Part shown: positions 42,558-54,323 of the stretch, piece after piece | How positions within the stretch are numbered: the first letter of the stretch is position 1 | How the letters are laid out: each line of letters opens with the position of its first letter | Position numbers and translations under genes: made by a program | Source: Hypericum androsaemum | Taxonomy: Eukaryota > Streptophyta > Magnoliopsida > Malpighiales > Hypericaceae | Assembly: GCA_963995505.1 (NCBI GenBank) | Contig: OZ023181.1 | Location: forward strand, 8,221,487-8,285,486 | Length of the DNA: 64,000 nt | Reading direction: 5' to 3' | The notes under the pieces: generated by a model | What the model was told of the DNA's origin: nothing | Seen by the model: only the letters and a program-made list of their open reading frames with translations | Database searches by the model: none

Positions 42558-45500
42558 ATGTCGGATCCGATAATCCTCTCCGATGAGGAAACCGAGACGG
42601 AGAACCCGAGCACTCCGCTCCCGAAGAAGCCCCGAACCGAGCCCGGCCCCACCATCATCCTCCTCGACGACGATCCGACTCCCCAGAAACCGCTCCCCGC
42701 GCCCACCTCCATTTCCCCGCCTTTCCCTCCCTCCTCTTCCTCCCGCCTCGCTTCCCTTGTGGTCCCCGAGACCCCGGCATCCGACATCTCCATCGTCAAG
42801 TGCTCGGTGGGCCCTCCCGCACCCGCGTCTAGGGTTTCCGCCTCCGGGATATGCCCTAAGGACCTCTCCATATCCCCGCCTTTCCGTCTCTCCTGCTTCG
42901 CTTCCCTCGTGGTCCCCGAGACCCCAGCATCCGACATCTCCATCGTCGAGTGCTCTGTTGGCCCTTCCGCACCCGCAGCTAGGGTTTCCGCCTCTGGGAT
43001 ATGCCCTAAGGACCTCTCCGGTTAGTGTCTCTTCGGTCTTCGTTGCTAAATTTGCTTTTGGTTAACTGTTGTTTGTTTCCTGAGATCGGATTGTGTCGTT
43101 GTGCGTCTGTTCACCGAAGGGATTATGTGCTTGGAATCGGAAGACGATGAACCGGGGAGTGGGCCGGGGGAGGAGTTTAGAGAGGGGAATGTGACTGCTG
43201 AAGCTGATGTTGAGGCATTTTCGCCAAGTCCTCCTCGTTTTTGGTGCTCGCAGCAAATGCGTGGTAGGTTGCTTAAAACTGGCCTTAGCTTCTGTCGTAT
43301 AGGAGAACTAGTTTCCAACTCGAAAAGTGACAGATCTTATTTCAAGGTGATGTGAGGTCGACAAGTGCGTTGGGGGCAGGCTCTTCGCGGCAACTTATCG
43401 TGGAGGATGATTGTGCATACCAGGTGAATCTTTTACATTTTTTGCGCAAATCTCGTTTGAGGGTCCCAAAAGATGACGAAGAATCTTTCATGTCTTACTT
43501 CTTACTTCTTTGTTTGATTTTTGTTGTTGTCCTTTGACGGTGAACTGAAATTACTAGGTTAGATTTTTGTGGTAGGGATAGGAGACACTTGTGTAGCGCC
43601 TAACTAGATTAACTTAAACGCAAACAAGGGAGGGAAAACTCACCCAATTCAAACATCCAACAAAATATCTGGACGCAGCCAGAGAAGGAATATGAGACAG
43701 GGAGCAAGTTAGACTAGAAGCGAGCCTCTGTTTAGATGATTGAGCAAGCACACGTGAAAATTACTAGGTTAGATGATTGCATGTGACATGTGTTTGTCTT
43801 AGATGATTGGATACTGTGGATAATGAAGTTCATGATGTGCAAATACCGGTTGATGGTTGGATTTCCATGCTAATCTTTCCCCTTCCACTGAGAGTTCTAC
43901 TCGTTGCTACCAGAGGATGTTTGAATGATACAATTAGTAACTACTTGCAGTTATTACTATTTTTAGTGACCTGATGATTTGTGAATATCCAGATCGAGGA
44001 TCGTAATAAACAAAACTTCGCCATGGATGAATGGAATGGACTAGGCAATATGAATGAGGGAACCTCTGTTAATTTAGAAGCAAAACTAGATGAAGATAAA
44101 CAAGTTAGAAAGAAGACAAGCAAAGAAGAGAGGGATCAGATGAGAGAGGAACAAAAGCAGAGGAAAGAAGTAAGTCTCTTCTGAACTAACAACAGTGAAT
44201 CTTTCATTAGTCTCTTTTTTAGTTGGTTTGATCAATATGTTGTCTAATTTTGGTTATTACAGCAAGAAAAGTTGCAAAAAGCAGCTTTGAAGGCTCAAGA
44301 AAAGCTGCAGAAAGAAGCACTCAAAGTACAAGCAGCAGAGATGAAAAAGCTGGAGAATGAAAAGAAAAAGTGGGAAACAGGAAAGTTTGCGCTGAAATCT
44401 ATTGTTGCTGAAGTTGATGCAAAAGTAGTCGAACAAGGGTCTATCGGAGGTGAGATTATTTCAGGACATATCTGCTGTCGATCTGTACAATTGAAATAAT
44501 TAACAAATCTAATTATTTTGATATTTTCTTCATTAGTATAGGGCATTTGCTTACTAAGTTCTCGGAGAAGAGTCTTGCGTATCGGATAACAACAAATCCA
44601 ATTGATAGATGTATTCTCTGGCGAATGACCATCCCTGAGAAGATTTCGCAGGTAACTGATGATGCCAATAAATGGTTTGACTTTCACCGGCCCAAAAGTC
44701 TCAAGTGGTGTTAACTTTTTGTTTTTGACCTCTTCATGTTGTCTATGAAGCTGCTTGTTTCTTGAAATTATGGTTGTATGGATGTTGGCTTATACTTATA
44801 CTGTTAAACCTCTGCAGCTTACACCCGAAGTGGCTGCAGTCCAATATGTTTTGCTAGTATATGATGCTGAAGAATTCTGCAACCTTGTTGCTAATGAATT
44901 ACTTTTGGATCACGTTGCTAGAGTTCGAAGTCATTATCCGTCATATACAATTTGCTACCTCACGAATAGGTTGATGGCTTATATCAATAAAAGGTGCCAA
45001 CTGCTTTTCTCTGGTCTTGCTATCCATCTGCTTTCTATTGTCTTTGATGCCTGTGAAAGTTATGGTAGATAAATATCATTCTTGTATCCTATTCTCTCTC
45101 TTAGGGAAGACTTATTGAATTCTTCGAGCAAATTCAATATGATATCATTCATCACCATCTCAAAATGAAAGAAAGTAGCTATCTTAAGCTTGAAACAATA
45201 CCTGAAAGCATAGTTGCTAAAGCGGAATAGTGGCGCGGCGCGGCCAACCCAAAAAATAGAGCAGAGTGGTAGCGCGGAGCGGGCGCTTTATAGTCGATGC
45301 GGACACTAATACAATTAATAGTAATAAACACATAATTGCTGAAAACCGAAATAAATTACTCAAAATTCATGAAGTATTCATAATTAGAAATAAAAGCCAC
45401 AAGTCTTAAGCAAAACATACTTGTAAAAAATATATAAGTAGTTTAACTAGGTCTCGATTTGGAGTCCTTAGGAGAACTATATATAAAAGTAGTTTAACTA

Positions 45501-48500
45501 GGTCTCGAGTTTGAGTCCTTAGAAGAACCTTTTTTTTATTATAATGATTCTCATTATTTTTTTAAATATATCCACGGTCCACGCTTGTCACTCCTTCCAC
45601 ACTTGTCGCCGGTCTTAGCCCCTTGAGACTTTCCTTTTACCTCTCCTCTCCTCCTTCTTCAGTTGATCTTCTCCTCTCCTCATTATTTTAACAACTATGC
45701 CTGAAACTCCTTCTAGGTAAATGGAGAATTGAAAGATCAGGAATTCATATAAAAGAAGCTACATGATTTATGTCATGGCCTGCTGCTTGTCATGTATTGA
45801 TATTACACAGCCTGCAGAGGCCATGGTAATAAATATATAAACTAGGAAGGCATGCTTACTTGGAGAGGGGTCCCAACTCTGTAGATTATCAGAGAAACTA
45901 TTATTCACAAACTATATGAAACTTTCAATTTTTATGACGAGTACAAACGCATGCTAGAATCTATGTACCAGATCCTTTTGATGGGATAAGGCCCTGTTGT
46001 ACTTAATTGCAAGTCTTTTCTTCTTAGATTGCATTGCGGGATTTCAAATAATTTCCTTTGTTGTTGACAGTTGAAAGCAAATAGTTAATTTCTATCTGCC
46101 CACCACTTAGCCCCTCGTTATCTTTAAAGAAAGCTTCTTTTGAGCCTATAAGCAGTTTTAAGAGTCTTGAAATTGGAATCATGGAAAAACTTGGAGATTA
46201 TTAGGGTATAATGTTCAGTTATTTTGCTCCTTGTATTTCTGAAATTCGAAACTAACATGGGTTCTGTACTGAATTGATATTGTAGAATTGCACGATTCAG
46301 ATGTCTCACTAGTGGCTGAACATCATTTTTGGATCATTCCCAAGTCAACTGGTAGTCAACAAAAACATTTTCAAAACTTGCAGGCATCGTAATGCTACTA
46401 AGTCAAGTGGTAGTCAACAGTAGATTTTTTAAAGTTGCATGCATCGTAGTGTTACTATCATCAAGGCATATGGTTGCCTTTTTGTATATATGTTGATGCT
46501 AATCTCATAGAGATGATGGTGACTTATGGTGATTGTATTTCTAGGAGTGTTAGCAGTCCCTGAACTTATATGGTCAATAGTAAATGTGATATTTGTCAAC
46601 TAATAGATTCGTTAGATGATAGATGATCTCGGTGCATGGATCAGATAAAAGTACAAATTCGTAACCTATTAGGCTGGCGCTAATTTTCCACGATTATTGT
46701 AAAATGGGATCTGACTTTTAATCCAGATAGCAAGAACTTGTAACGTTTTGATGGCAGTTGGATGCTGTCATTTCTGGTTTGCCAGATATCCTGAGCCTGT
46801 ATCCAGTAATAATGTATTACTTCATTCAACTGATGGATTCATTTTTGTGGTACTTGTAGGGAAAGGGAATTGTACAAAAATCCAGAGATAGACGGAGGTT
46901 GGAGATGCCCTCCTATTGAAGAGGTTAAACCACTAAATAAAAATGCATGGATTATTGATAAACCTTTTGAGATGGTTATCTTTAGATATTCTCGTGGTAC
47001 ATAGTCACAATTGCATTTTTATAACTTTCAAATACAGGTCTTGGCAAAATTAACTACCCACTATCACAGGGTACACTATAGGCACTGCAGAGATGAGGCT
47101 GAAGTCGCTGAACACGTCGTGGGTCTGACCTGTAGTCTTGCTTCATGCCAATACAGGTAGTGAGTACTTCAAGTTTGTTTTACTCATCATCTGATCATGT
47201 TTGATATGTTCTAATTGTTGATACAATTAGAGCCATCTGGAGTTTCTGCATAATTTACCTCTCTTTATCCCGACTTCCGTTTTCCCTGAAGGTTGACATG
47301 AACTGTGGATGGCTAGTGAAATTACCCATTTAATCTTGAATTTAAGCTGGTTTTCCTTTTTCATTGACTTATTACTGAATGTAGTTTCTATTGTTCCAGA
47401 ACAAAGTTGACAAGACTTTCTGTTAACGCCAATGGCTCTGTTGTCCCACAGGGATGTGTTGAGAGAAACTTGATAAAAAAGAATACATGGTGAGTTTTCC
47501 TTTTGACCTTCGTGACAAAAAAGTTAAGCATGATATTGATTTTTCGTGAATTATGACAAATTCTTCTTTTTGTTATAAAATAACTTAATGTTACCTCTAT
47601 CTTTTTAGGGTAACCTAATGTCTTTGCTCTAGTTTTACTTACCCAGGTGCATCTATTAAATGTTTACCCTGACAGCCACACCATTTGTTCCGATCATATG
47701 AACAGGATATTGTTTGTCCATTTAACTTCAGGCTCTTTCCTAAAGTATTCGCGAATGGATTAGGAAACAGTACCATGTAGTCACTCGACATCTGTAATCA
47801 AAATTTCTACGAATGTGATGGTGTGTCCCAAATCACATGAAGTTGATAATTCATAGCTGTATCATGGCAAGTCAAAGAGATAATATAACTTGTTGATGGT
47901 CATTAGAGGAGACCTGACCATAGTAGAGATTAAATGGAAGTGTTTTCGGAGTAACCATGTTGCTTGCTATTTTAGTGATTTATGTTTCTTTTGTAGACGT
48001 CGTTAGATTGCTATCCAGCTATTGCACGTGTATGCGTAATTCAATTAAGCAGGTTAAACTGATTGCTTCTGGAAGCCTAGGATCAACTTGGTTAGGATGC
48101 AGATCAAATCTGCCATTGGACAATCCGTATAACATAATGTGTCCTTTCATAGATTAAATGATCAGCCATATTGTAGCATGATGTTTTAAGTTGAAGGTCT
48201 TCTTAACTGAACCGAATAAAGACAACATTGATTTGCAACATTGGACATTCAACTTTGCTGACAGAAACAAGTAGTAACATCTGGATTTATTCGTCTTAAT
48301 AACTGCAGAATCAGGTTAGGAGATGTCTTGATTGATAATGTTTAGAATATGACTGCATTTGCTGTTTTGCAGCATTTTGTGTACCATTTGTTTATTTATT
48401 GTAAGCGCTTCTTCTCTCCATTTAGGTTAAAAGCTTTGGTAGCTATTCCCAAAGTGCAACCTCGGTGTGCTATTGCCATATGGAAGAAGTATCCTACCAT

Positions 48501-49796
48501 GAAGTCTCTTTTGAGGGAATACATGGACCCCACCAAATCGGTAGGCAATGGTCGGGGGTTTGCCCCTTTGTTTCCTTGTATGGCATCCTAAGAAGCATGG
48601 TCTGATCTTGATTTCGAGGAGTTGGTACTTGTTAAATGCTAGCGTGTGAATGCATATATTTTTCTTGAGAATGTAATGTGTGAATGCATTTATACTGTGC
48701 TTCACCTGCTAAAATGGAAAATTTGTCACCATCCCATCAGTGAAAGGCTCTGAGAAGATACAGGTCTATGCTTGCATTGAGATTGCAAATCTAAATCAAT
48801 CTTGTACACTGAACCGTCGCGGTTTATAGTATACGAGTTTCTTGTAGATTCTTTAAATGAGTAATAATACTAGAGAGCATTTACTGGAGCAGAATGGCAC
48901 GCTACGGTTCATATATCCAGCTCCATCTGTGAAAGGCACTATTCTGTTGCTTTTCATAAGTTACCTTGCTCTTCTGCAAGTTATGCCTAGTGGTTGACTG
49001 TTGTGTTTGTAGACACAACAGCACTATTGTTGCCCATCATCTTTCTATTTTTTTTAAGGAATCTCTGTTGTTGTGCAAAAAATAAATAAAACTAATGTTA
49101 ATTCTCGCTGCTTCACTAGGTACTAATAAATGTAGGAGTTTTGGTTTGATATATGGGTTCATGTGTATTCTTGTTACTTTTCCTAGTTAACCCATTTGCC
49201 AAATTCATATGATTGCTTTGCCCTCAAGTATACTGTTTCCACAACTAACCAATCTGAGACAAGATCATTTGTCCAATCCATTCCTTTGAGTTAGTTTCTT
49301 TTGTCTTTCATTTTGTTTTTTCTTTGGCTTCTGATCAAGTAATTGAAAATGCACGCAGTCGGTTACTGAGACTAGAGACTATGGCATGCTATGTTAAAGA
49401 GTTGTCCATAGTTTGTAAAAATGAGTTATTCCGATCCGACTTCCAACCTTCTCTTATATTGAGACAACATACTTCACATCCTATAACGTTCATGAACCCC
49501 TCAAGGGCAGATCTTCGTGCTTTTAAGCGTCATTTTCTTCTATCTTTTGCTTTTTATGCTTTCTTACATTGAACTTCCAGTGTCTAAGACATCCGTTCTG
49601 CATATTTCCCGTTTAGGTGCATGAGAAAGAATTTATACTTCAGGACCTGACCATGGAAGGGCTGCTCGGCGGTGAAAGAAGAGTAGGCCAGGTTTGTTCA
49701 AAGCGAGTGTACAGAATACTGATGGCTCAGAGTGGAAGCATTAAAACGGATGATGTTGAGGATGGAGCGGATCGTTTCCAGCACCAAGTGTCTTAA
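42558..49796 (+). CDS. EME1: EME1-type crossover junction endonuclease subunit (11 coding exons)
   Basis: EME1 pairs with MUS81 to cut branched DNA (3' flaps, nicked Holliday junctions) in repair and meiosis. Exons: 42558-43020, 43120-43346, 43993-44169, 44263-44449, 44542-44651, 44818-44993, 46860-46923, 47038-47156, 47400-47489, 48426-48540, 49617-49796. All junctions are GT..AG and phases add up to 635 residues. Landmarks: acidic N-terminus; coiled coil with KKTSKEERDQMREEQKQRK and EMKKLENEKKKWE; ERCC4-like core (FALKSIVAEVDAKVVEQGS, YVLLVYDAEEFCNLV, SHYPSYTICYLTNRLMAYIN); C-terminal helix-hairpin-helix region (KALVAIPKVQPRCAIAIWKK, GSIKTDDVEDGADRF). As in other EME1 proteins the ERCC4 fold lacks the GDXnERKXXXD nuclease motif, so MUS81 would supply catalysis. 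Odd: a 50-residue tandem duplication in exon 1. The end of exon 2 is the least certain junction. Confidence 0.93.
42704..43020 (+). repeat. 150-bp coding duplication in EME1 exon 1
   Basis: Two successive copies, about 42704-42868 and 42869-43020, encode residues about 52-103 and 105-154. Shared peptide phrases are SISPPF, ASLVVPETPASDISIV, CSVG and RVSASGICPKDLS. The copies are nearly identical over 120 bp, so the duplication looks recent; the frame is kept. Confidence 0.95.
43334..43423 (+). other. possible alternative EME1 exon
   Basis: Between a possible acceptor (GTGACAG) and a donor (CCAG|GTGAAT), one frame is open and reads VRSTSALGAGSSRQLIVEDD. It leaves in phase 0, like exon 2, so it could join the same downstream exon; but I found no upstream donor that enters it in phase. 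It is offered as an alternative to reading exon 2 through to 43346. Confidence 0.3.
44994..46859 (+). other. long EME1 intron (1.87 kb) with insertion-like sequence
   Basis: Contains a GC-rich patch near 45225-45260 and a near-exact 40-bp direct repeat (AGTAGTTTAACTAGGTCTCGA at about 45438 and 45489), which look like transposon debris; no element was identified. Confidence 0.45.
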
Positions 49797-50880
49797 TAAA
49801 TTCTGGTTGTTCGAAAAGGGGTCTCTACCCTCCGCAGATCTATGTAGGTACTTGCAATTGTCCTTGAAATTTTCTTCTGTTATCAGATTCCATGTTTCAC
49901 TGGAAAATGCCTGCACAGAGAATTGTTCTGGTCATATAGGAATATCTCCATTGGCCTAAGCATATAGGCCACGCGGTGCAGGATTTATTCGTCGGTTGCA
50001 ACTCGCAATCAGCACAAATGAGTCTTTTGGTCTGTTCCCAAATTGCTTAAATTCGCATCTGTAGAGAAACTAAAGGTTTCTTGAAATGGTCCCAAAAGCC
50101 ACCACTTGTGCATGCGATGTGATAGTATACTCTCGTGACCATTATTGTCGGCCTCTCCGCTATTAGCAAACCAAATTCAATTGTGACGTCGGTAGAACTT
50201 AGTGCCCCCTCTCCGTCAAATGCCAGAGGGTGATGTGTACTATTGACTCTTTTTTTCCCTCAAAAAAAAGCAACGACTTTTTTTGGATATTCTTTTTTCG
50301 AAACGTAGAATTTGTAAATTTATCTGATAAAAGACCTTAACAAAGAACTTAAAATAAAATATAAAATCACAAATAAATCTGATATGGAAGTATATGATAT
50401 CAAAATTTTACGATATTTTCTTCATGAATATGACCCAGTATATCTAATGGTTAGCATTTTATCAATTGACAATTTTATGATGGAGTCTACAAAATTTGAA
50501 TATTTATACGTCAAACATATATTTTTTTGATAAATAAAAGTTGTATTTTACCAATATTTCACTAAAGTACATCAAATATATCAGATAATGTCTATCAACA
50601 AATAACATGGTAATAGACATTATCTGATAAACTCGATATTGTACACAATAAAATTACTCGAATACCACCCCTATCTAACGTACTACGACCCATTGCTGAC
50701 CCACAAAAAGTTAGACTAGGTAACAAATTGAGAACTGTCTCTTGAGCTAAAATGAATTGCTTTGTTAGCGAGTGGAGTCCATCAGCACCCAAGTGGGTGC
50801 AAAATAAATCAGCACGAGTATTGTAAGAATTGAAAAACTAAAGTGAGAATTTTATAAAATTTGGGGGAACAAAGGATAAT
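49797..50880. other. downstream of EME1
   Basis: 3' flank, AT-rich beyond 50.2 kb. A short inverted phrase (TAATAGACATTATCTGATAA near 50611, and ATATCAGATAATGTCTATC near 50578) could form a hairpin. No gene recognised. Confidence 0.4.
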
Positions 50881-52370
50881 TTTCCATAATTAGAGTAACG
50901 GATTAGAGTTTTTAGCCTCGAAAGGCTATATAAATAGGCCTATAGGCCGTCTATTCTGTCAGCCTAAATAATACCCACGGATTTCTTCTCGCTGTGAAGG
51001 TGAGGAGCAAAATCTGACTCGAAAGGAGGTGCTAAGAGAGGACGAGACTGTCCAGGGATCGTTGTACGAGGAGGGTAAGTTACTAACACTGTTCTTTCCT
51101 CGTAAACTCGATTTCAAGTGATAAGTCACGTGTTTGCTTCTCAAACAAAAGGTGGAGAAGATGAATCTGTGAGAGAAAGAGTCAGATTCGAGGGGTTCCC
51201 AGACATATCGTTGGTTTAGGCTCGTCACTGAGACAATTCACATCTCAGTCTAGAATACGTATGGCTTGACTTCGGAATCTGGCTTAAGCTGATCCCTTTA
51301 CTTCTAATAATCTGTGATGATGCTGCCAATTTCTCGAAGTCCTGATCTGTGTTATTTTGAAACCGTAATATTTCTGTCCGAATTGTAATGGTGTTAAATT
51401 CTGTTTGTGCGTACTTGTATCCGAAACTCAAATTTTGATAAGTTTTGTTATGCTATGATATGTAGTCGGTTAAGGTAGTTGGTTAGGGTAGTTTGATAGG
51501 ATAGTCGGTTAGAGAATACTCGTGTGGATATGTTATGCTCCGAAATTCTGATTTGCTTAGTTGGCTAGATAGTCGGATAGGGGATCTCTTTGGTTTGCAA
51601 GGTGAAATCGTTGTCCTGTATTTTGTTTAGTTTTGTTCGTTCCACTTACAAAGTTTATCAACTCACCATAGCTGTATGTGTTTCAGATCGTTGGGACCCA
51701 GGATCGGGAGTAGGGTAATTCATCTGCTTGCATCATCACGATTTTCTGCCCAAATAATAAAGACTGTCAAAATTTCAGTTTTTAGCATTTATTCAGATTT
51801 TTGAATATTTAAGTCTCTTTGGATATTTCGGATTTTCGTTTTGGATAATCGTTTCATTTCTTAATTAAAGTCTGACGCCTTTCGAGGTAATTAATACCTC
51901 GAACATTATCGCTTCTATTTCTGAATCGCAACAAGCAAGCTATCCGGTTGGGGGATCTTAATTTCAGTGGACGTTGATGAGTAGAGAAGATAGCAACAAT
52001 ATGGCCCCACGAAAGAAACGATGTTGGTGGTGTCGCTTCGCTCGTGTGTAGTCCTTATTGGGACAAAGCCGACGGGTGGGGAGTTGGAAACCACTCTCTG
52101 CAATATCTAAAAGAAGATTCCTTGTGATCCACCTAACTCTGGTGGGAACCATTAGCTCTATATTATTGCAACTCCATCATCTATTGTTAGCCACCTTTCT
52201 GTACTTGTAATGATTTCCACTTTGAGCTAGCCACCCGAATATCTCGTCTCACGGGATTTGATTCCTATACTTGTATCAATTTATTTTTATGCTTCGTTTT
52301 ATATTATTAGCTTAAATATTTTTTATTCCTTCAAATTTCTGCTAAATATATAAATATCTAAAATGGTATC
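50881..52370 (+). mobile_element. possible old LTR of a retrotransposon
   Basis: A promoter-like GGCTATATAAATAGG (50924-50938) is followed by a long non-coding stretch with GGGACCCAGGATCGGGAGTAG (51696-51716), a phrase I associate with Gypsy LTR regions, and ends near TGGTATCAAAACTGC (52364-52378), a degenerate primer-site match. No retroviral genes follow. Could also be an unrelated non-coding transcription unit. Confidence 0.3.
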
Positions 52371-52760
52371 AAAACTGCAACGCATACGAAGTAAAATGTT
52401 GAAGTCCTGATGCAAATCTTGTCTTTAGATATAACAATTTTAAAATTTTGGGTTGGATATAACAATATCTTCGATTTTATTTTGGCAGGACTTGTCGAAC
52501 ATACAAATTCTTTCTTTTATAGCTACTTTAAAATCGAGAATTGTCAAATTAAAAAAATAAACATGTTCTAAACGAACTTATATATTTTTTAAAATAATTA
52601 AATATTTGAATTCTTGACATTTTGTAGTAAACAATATTAAGTGTTAACTGCTCTAAACCAACTTCTTAATAATAATGAACATCAATGATGGGCATCGTTG
52701 GGATTTGAAATTTATCAAATACAACAAATACTAGATAATAAACCCACCAAACCACCCCCG

Positions 52761-52794
<34 letters not shown>

Positions 52795-53136
52795 ACAACA
52801 TAAACCTTGACATGTATCTGAAATTACATTTATTTTTCTAATGATTAATTGGAGCATTATTGAGGTAGATGCCCGGGATTAATCATTCTCATGCATTATT
52901 GCACTAGGGATCAACAAATCAAATCACTATCAAAATTTGCAACTTGGCGTCACCCAAATGGAAACGGGTCAGGTTTTTCAAAAAAGAAAAAAGGGCCAGC
53001 ATAAATCAAATAAGTGGGTCACTAACAACAAGTAACAAGCTAGTGCTTTCTTGTCATCACCATTTCGTATATACACCAATAAAAGCATGGCCCTTATCTA
53101 CTAGGTACTACTGCATGCCATATTTTTCTGATCACA
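52371..53136. other. intergenic; poly-C run and 5' flank of DUF3511 gene
   Basis: AT-rich except for the C homopolymer. No gene recognised before 53137. Confidence 0.45.
52761..52794. repeat. 34-base C homopolymer
   Basis: Uninterrupted C run, preceded by a shorter C run broken by one G at 52760. On the other strand it is a G run. Confidence 0.95.
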
Positions 53137-53397
53137 ATGGAGAAGAGCAAATCGTTTTCTGGGTATCCGAACAACTACTCGGAAGTCCGGTTCGGATTGG
53201 ATGACCGTGCCAAGTCGTACAGCTTCAACGGTCCGACCGTCGAGGAGCTCGCCGGTGGAGGTAACCCGGAGGAGAAGAGGAGGAAAAGGGTGGCCCAGTA
53301 TAACTTGTACACCGTGGAAGGTAAGTTCAAGTTGGGATTGAGGAACAGCTTCAAGTGGCTCAAGAGCAAGTTTGTCCAAGATTATTTTGATGAGTGA
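53137..53397 (+). CDS. DUF3511 family protein, single exon, 86 residues
   Basis: Small basic plant protein of unknown function. ATG 53137 starts MEKSKSFSGYP. The family signature follows in order: AKSYSFNGP near residues 25-33, then NPEEKRRKRVAQYNLYTVEG at about 43-62 and KLGLRNSFKWLKSKFVQDYF near the C-terminus. The DUF3511 pattern is a conserved KRKKRVAxYxxYxVEGKxKxSxRxSFKWIK block of about 45 residues, all present here. Length and lack of introns are normal for the family. No signal peptide or membrane segment is visible. The basic KRRKR stretch could act in nuclear entry, which is inference. Intact, no breaks. Confidence 0.92.
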   Translation: MEKSKSFSGYPNNYSEVRFGLDDRAKSYSFNGPTVEELAGGGNPEEKRRKRVAQYNLYTVEGKFKLGLRNSFKWLKSKFVQDYFDE

Positions 53398-54323
53398 ATA
53401 CTTTAAATGGCTACATTAAATTTCCTCCTTTCCTTTCAATTTTAATTTTCTTTTACCCTTTCTCTTGCTACTTGGCCAAGAACTTTTTGATTGTATCCAT
53501 TGATGTAACCTGGTGCGAGTGTGACTTGTGTACATATATACATATGTTGATCCTAGAATTCTGGTTTCATAATTTTCATTTTCCTTTTTCCTAAGTTTAT
53601 ATAATTGTTTTATAGCCTTTTATTCCCAGCCAGACAAATTGGGGTATGATTTGGCTATAAATTAGAGAGCGTTATTAAACTAGTCATAGTTTCATTAGAC
53701 TAAGTTAATTTCAATGGAATCATGATTAGTTACAATGACCTACAACAGATGAAGCTTAGTTCTAATCCAAAGTTTAGGTGATAAACTAAGCTTAGGCTGG
53801 AGAAACTCACATTGGGTGTAAAGGGGCTGGAGAAAGAAATTGGGCGTCAGGAGGAAAATTTAAAGGGAGCACAAGGCATATGTATTTACACACGCCTATC
53901 ATGTTTGTGGTGTTTGGGTATTTGTATCAACTTTTTAATAGGTCACATAATGAAAATGACAATTGCTTTTTTTTTTTAATGTAAATTTTTATACCGAGTA
54001 ATTACAGCTGTCAGGAGTTGAACCCTGAATTCTATCAATTCTTTTTACGCGCCTTGTGTTGTTAAGACCGAACGCTCTTTGTCAACTATTGCTTTTAGTT
54101 GTTCCATCTATCTTGTGGGAGGGGGAAAATGAAAATTTTTGAAACGCTAGAAGTGTTAAAATCTGTCGTGATTAAATTAGTCAGCAAAAAATATATTATT
54201 GATAGAACGAAATACATTCAATAGTCTTATTCATATACCGAATATGACCAACCAACAGACATATGGTCACCTTGGAAAGGAAAAAAAAGATATAATAACA
54301 ACGGGAACAAGTTGCATCCCTAA
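53398..54323. other. spacer between convergent genes
   Basis: The DUF3511 gene (+) and the kinase gene (-) converge on this stretch. AT-rich, no gene; it must contain the 3' UTRs of both. Confidence 0.5.

Noticed and set aside
42530..43065. Long minus-strand and second plus-strand frames over EME1 exon 1
   Set aside because: GC-rich coding DNA opens several frames; only the frame from 42558 continues across introns into the EME1 core.
45434..45528. SINE-like B-box phrase repeated in an EME1 intron
   Set aside because: AGGTCTCGA..TTGAGTCC resembles a Pol III B box, but no A box, poly-A tail or target duplication was found; kept only as a local duplication.
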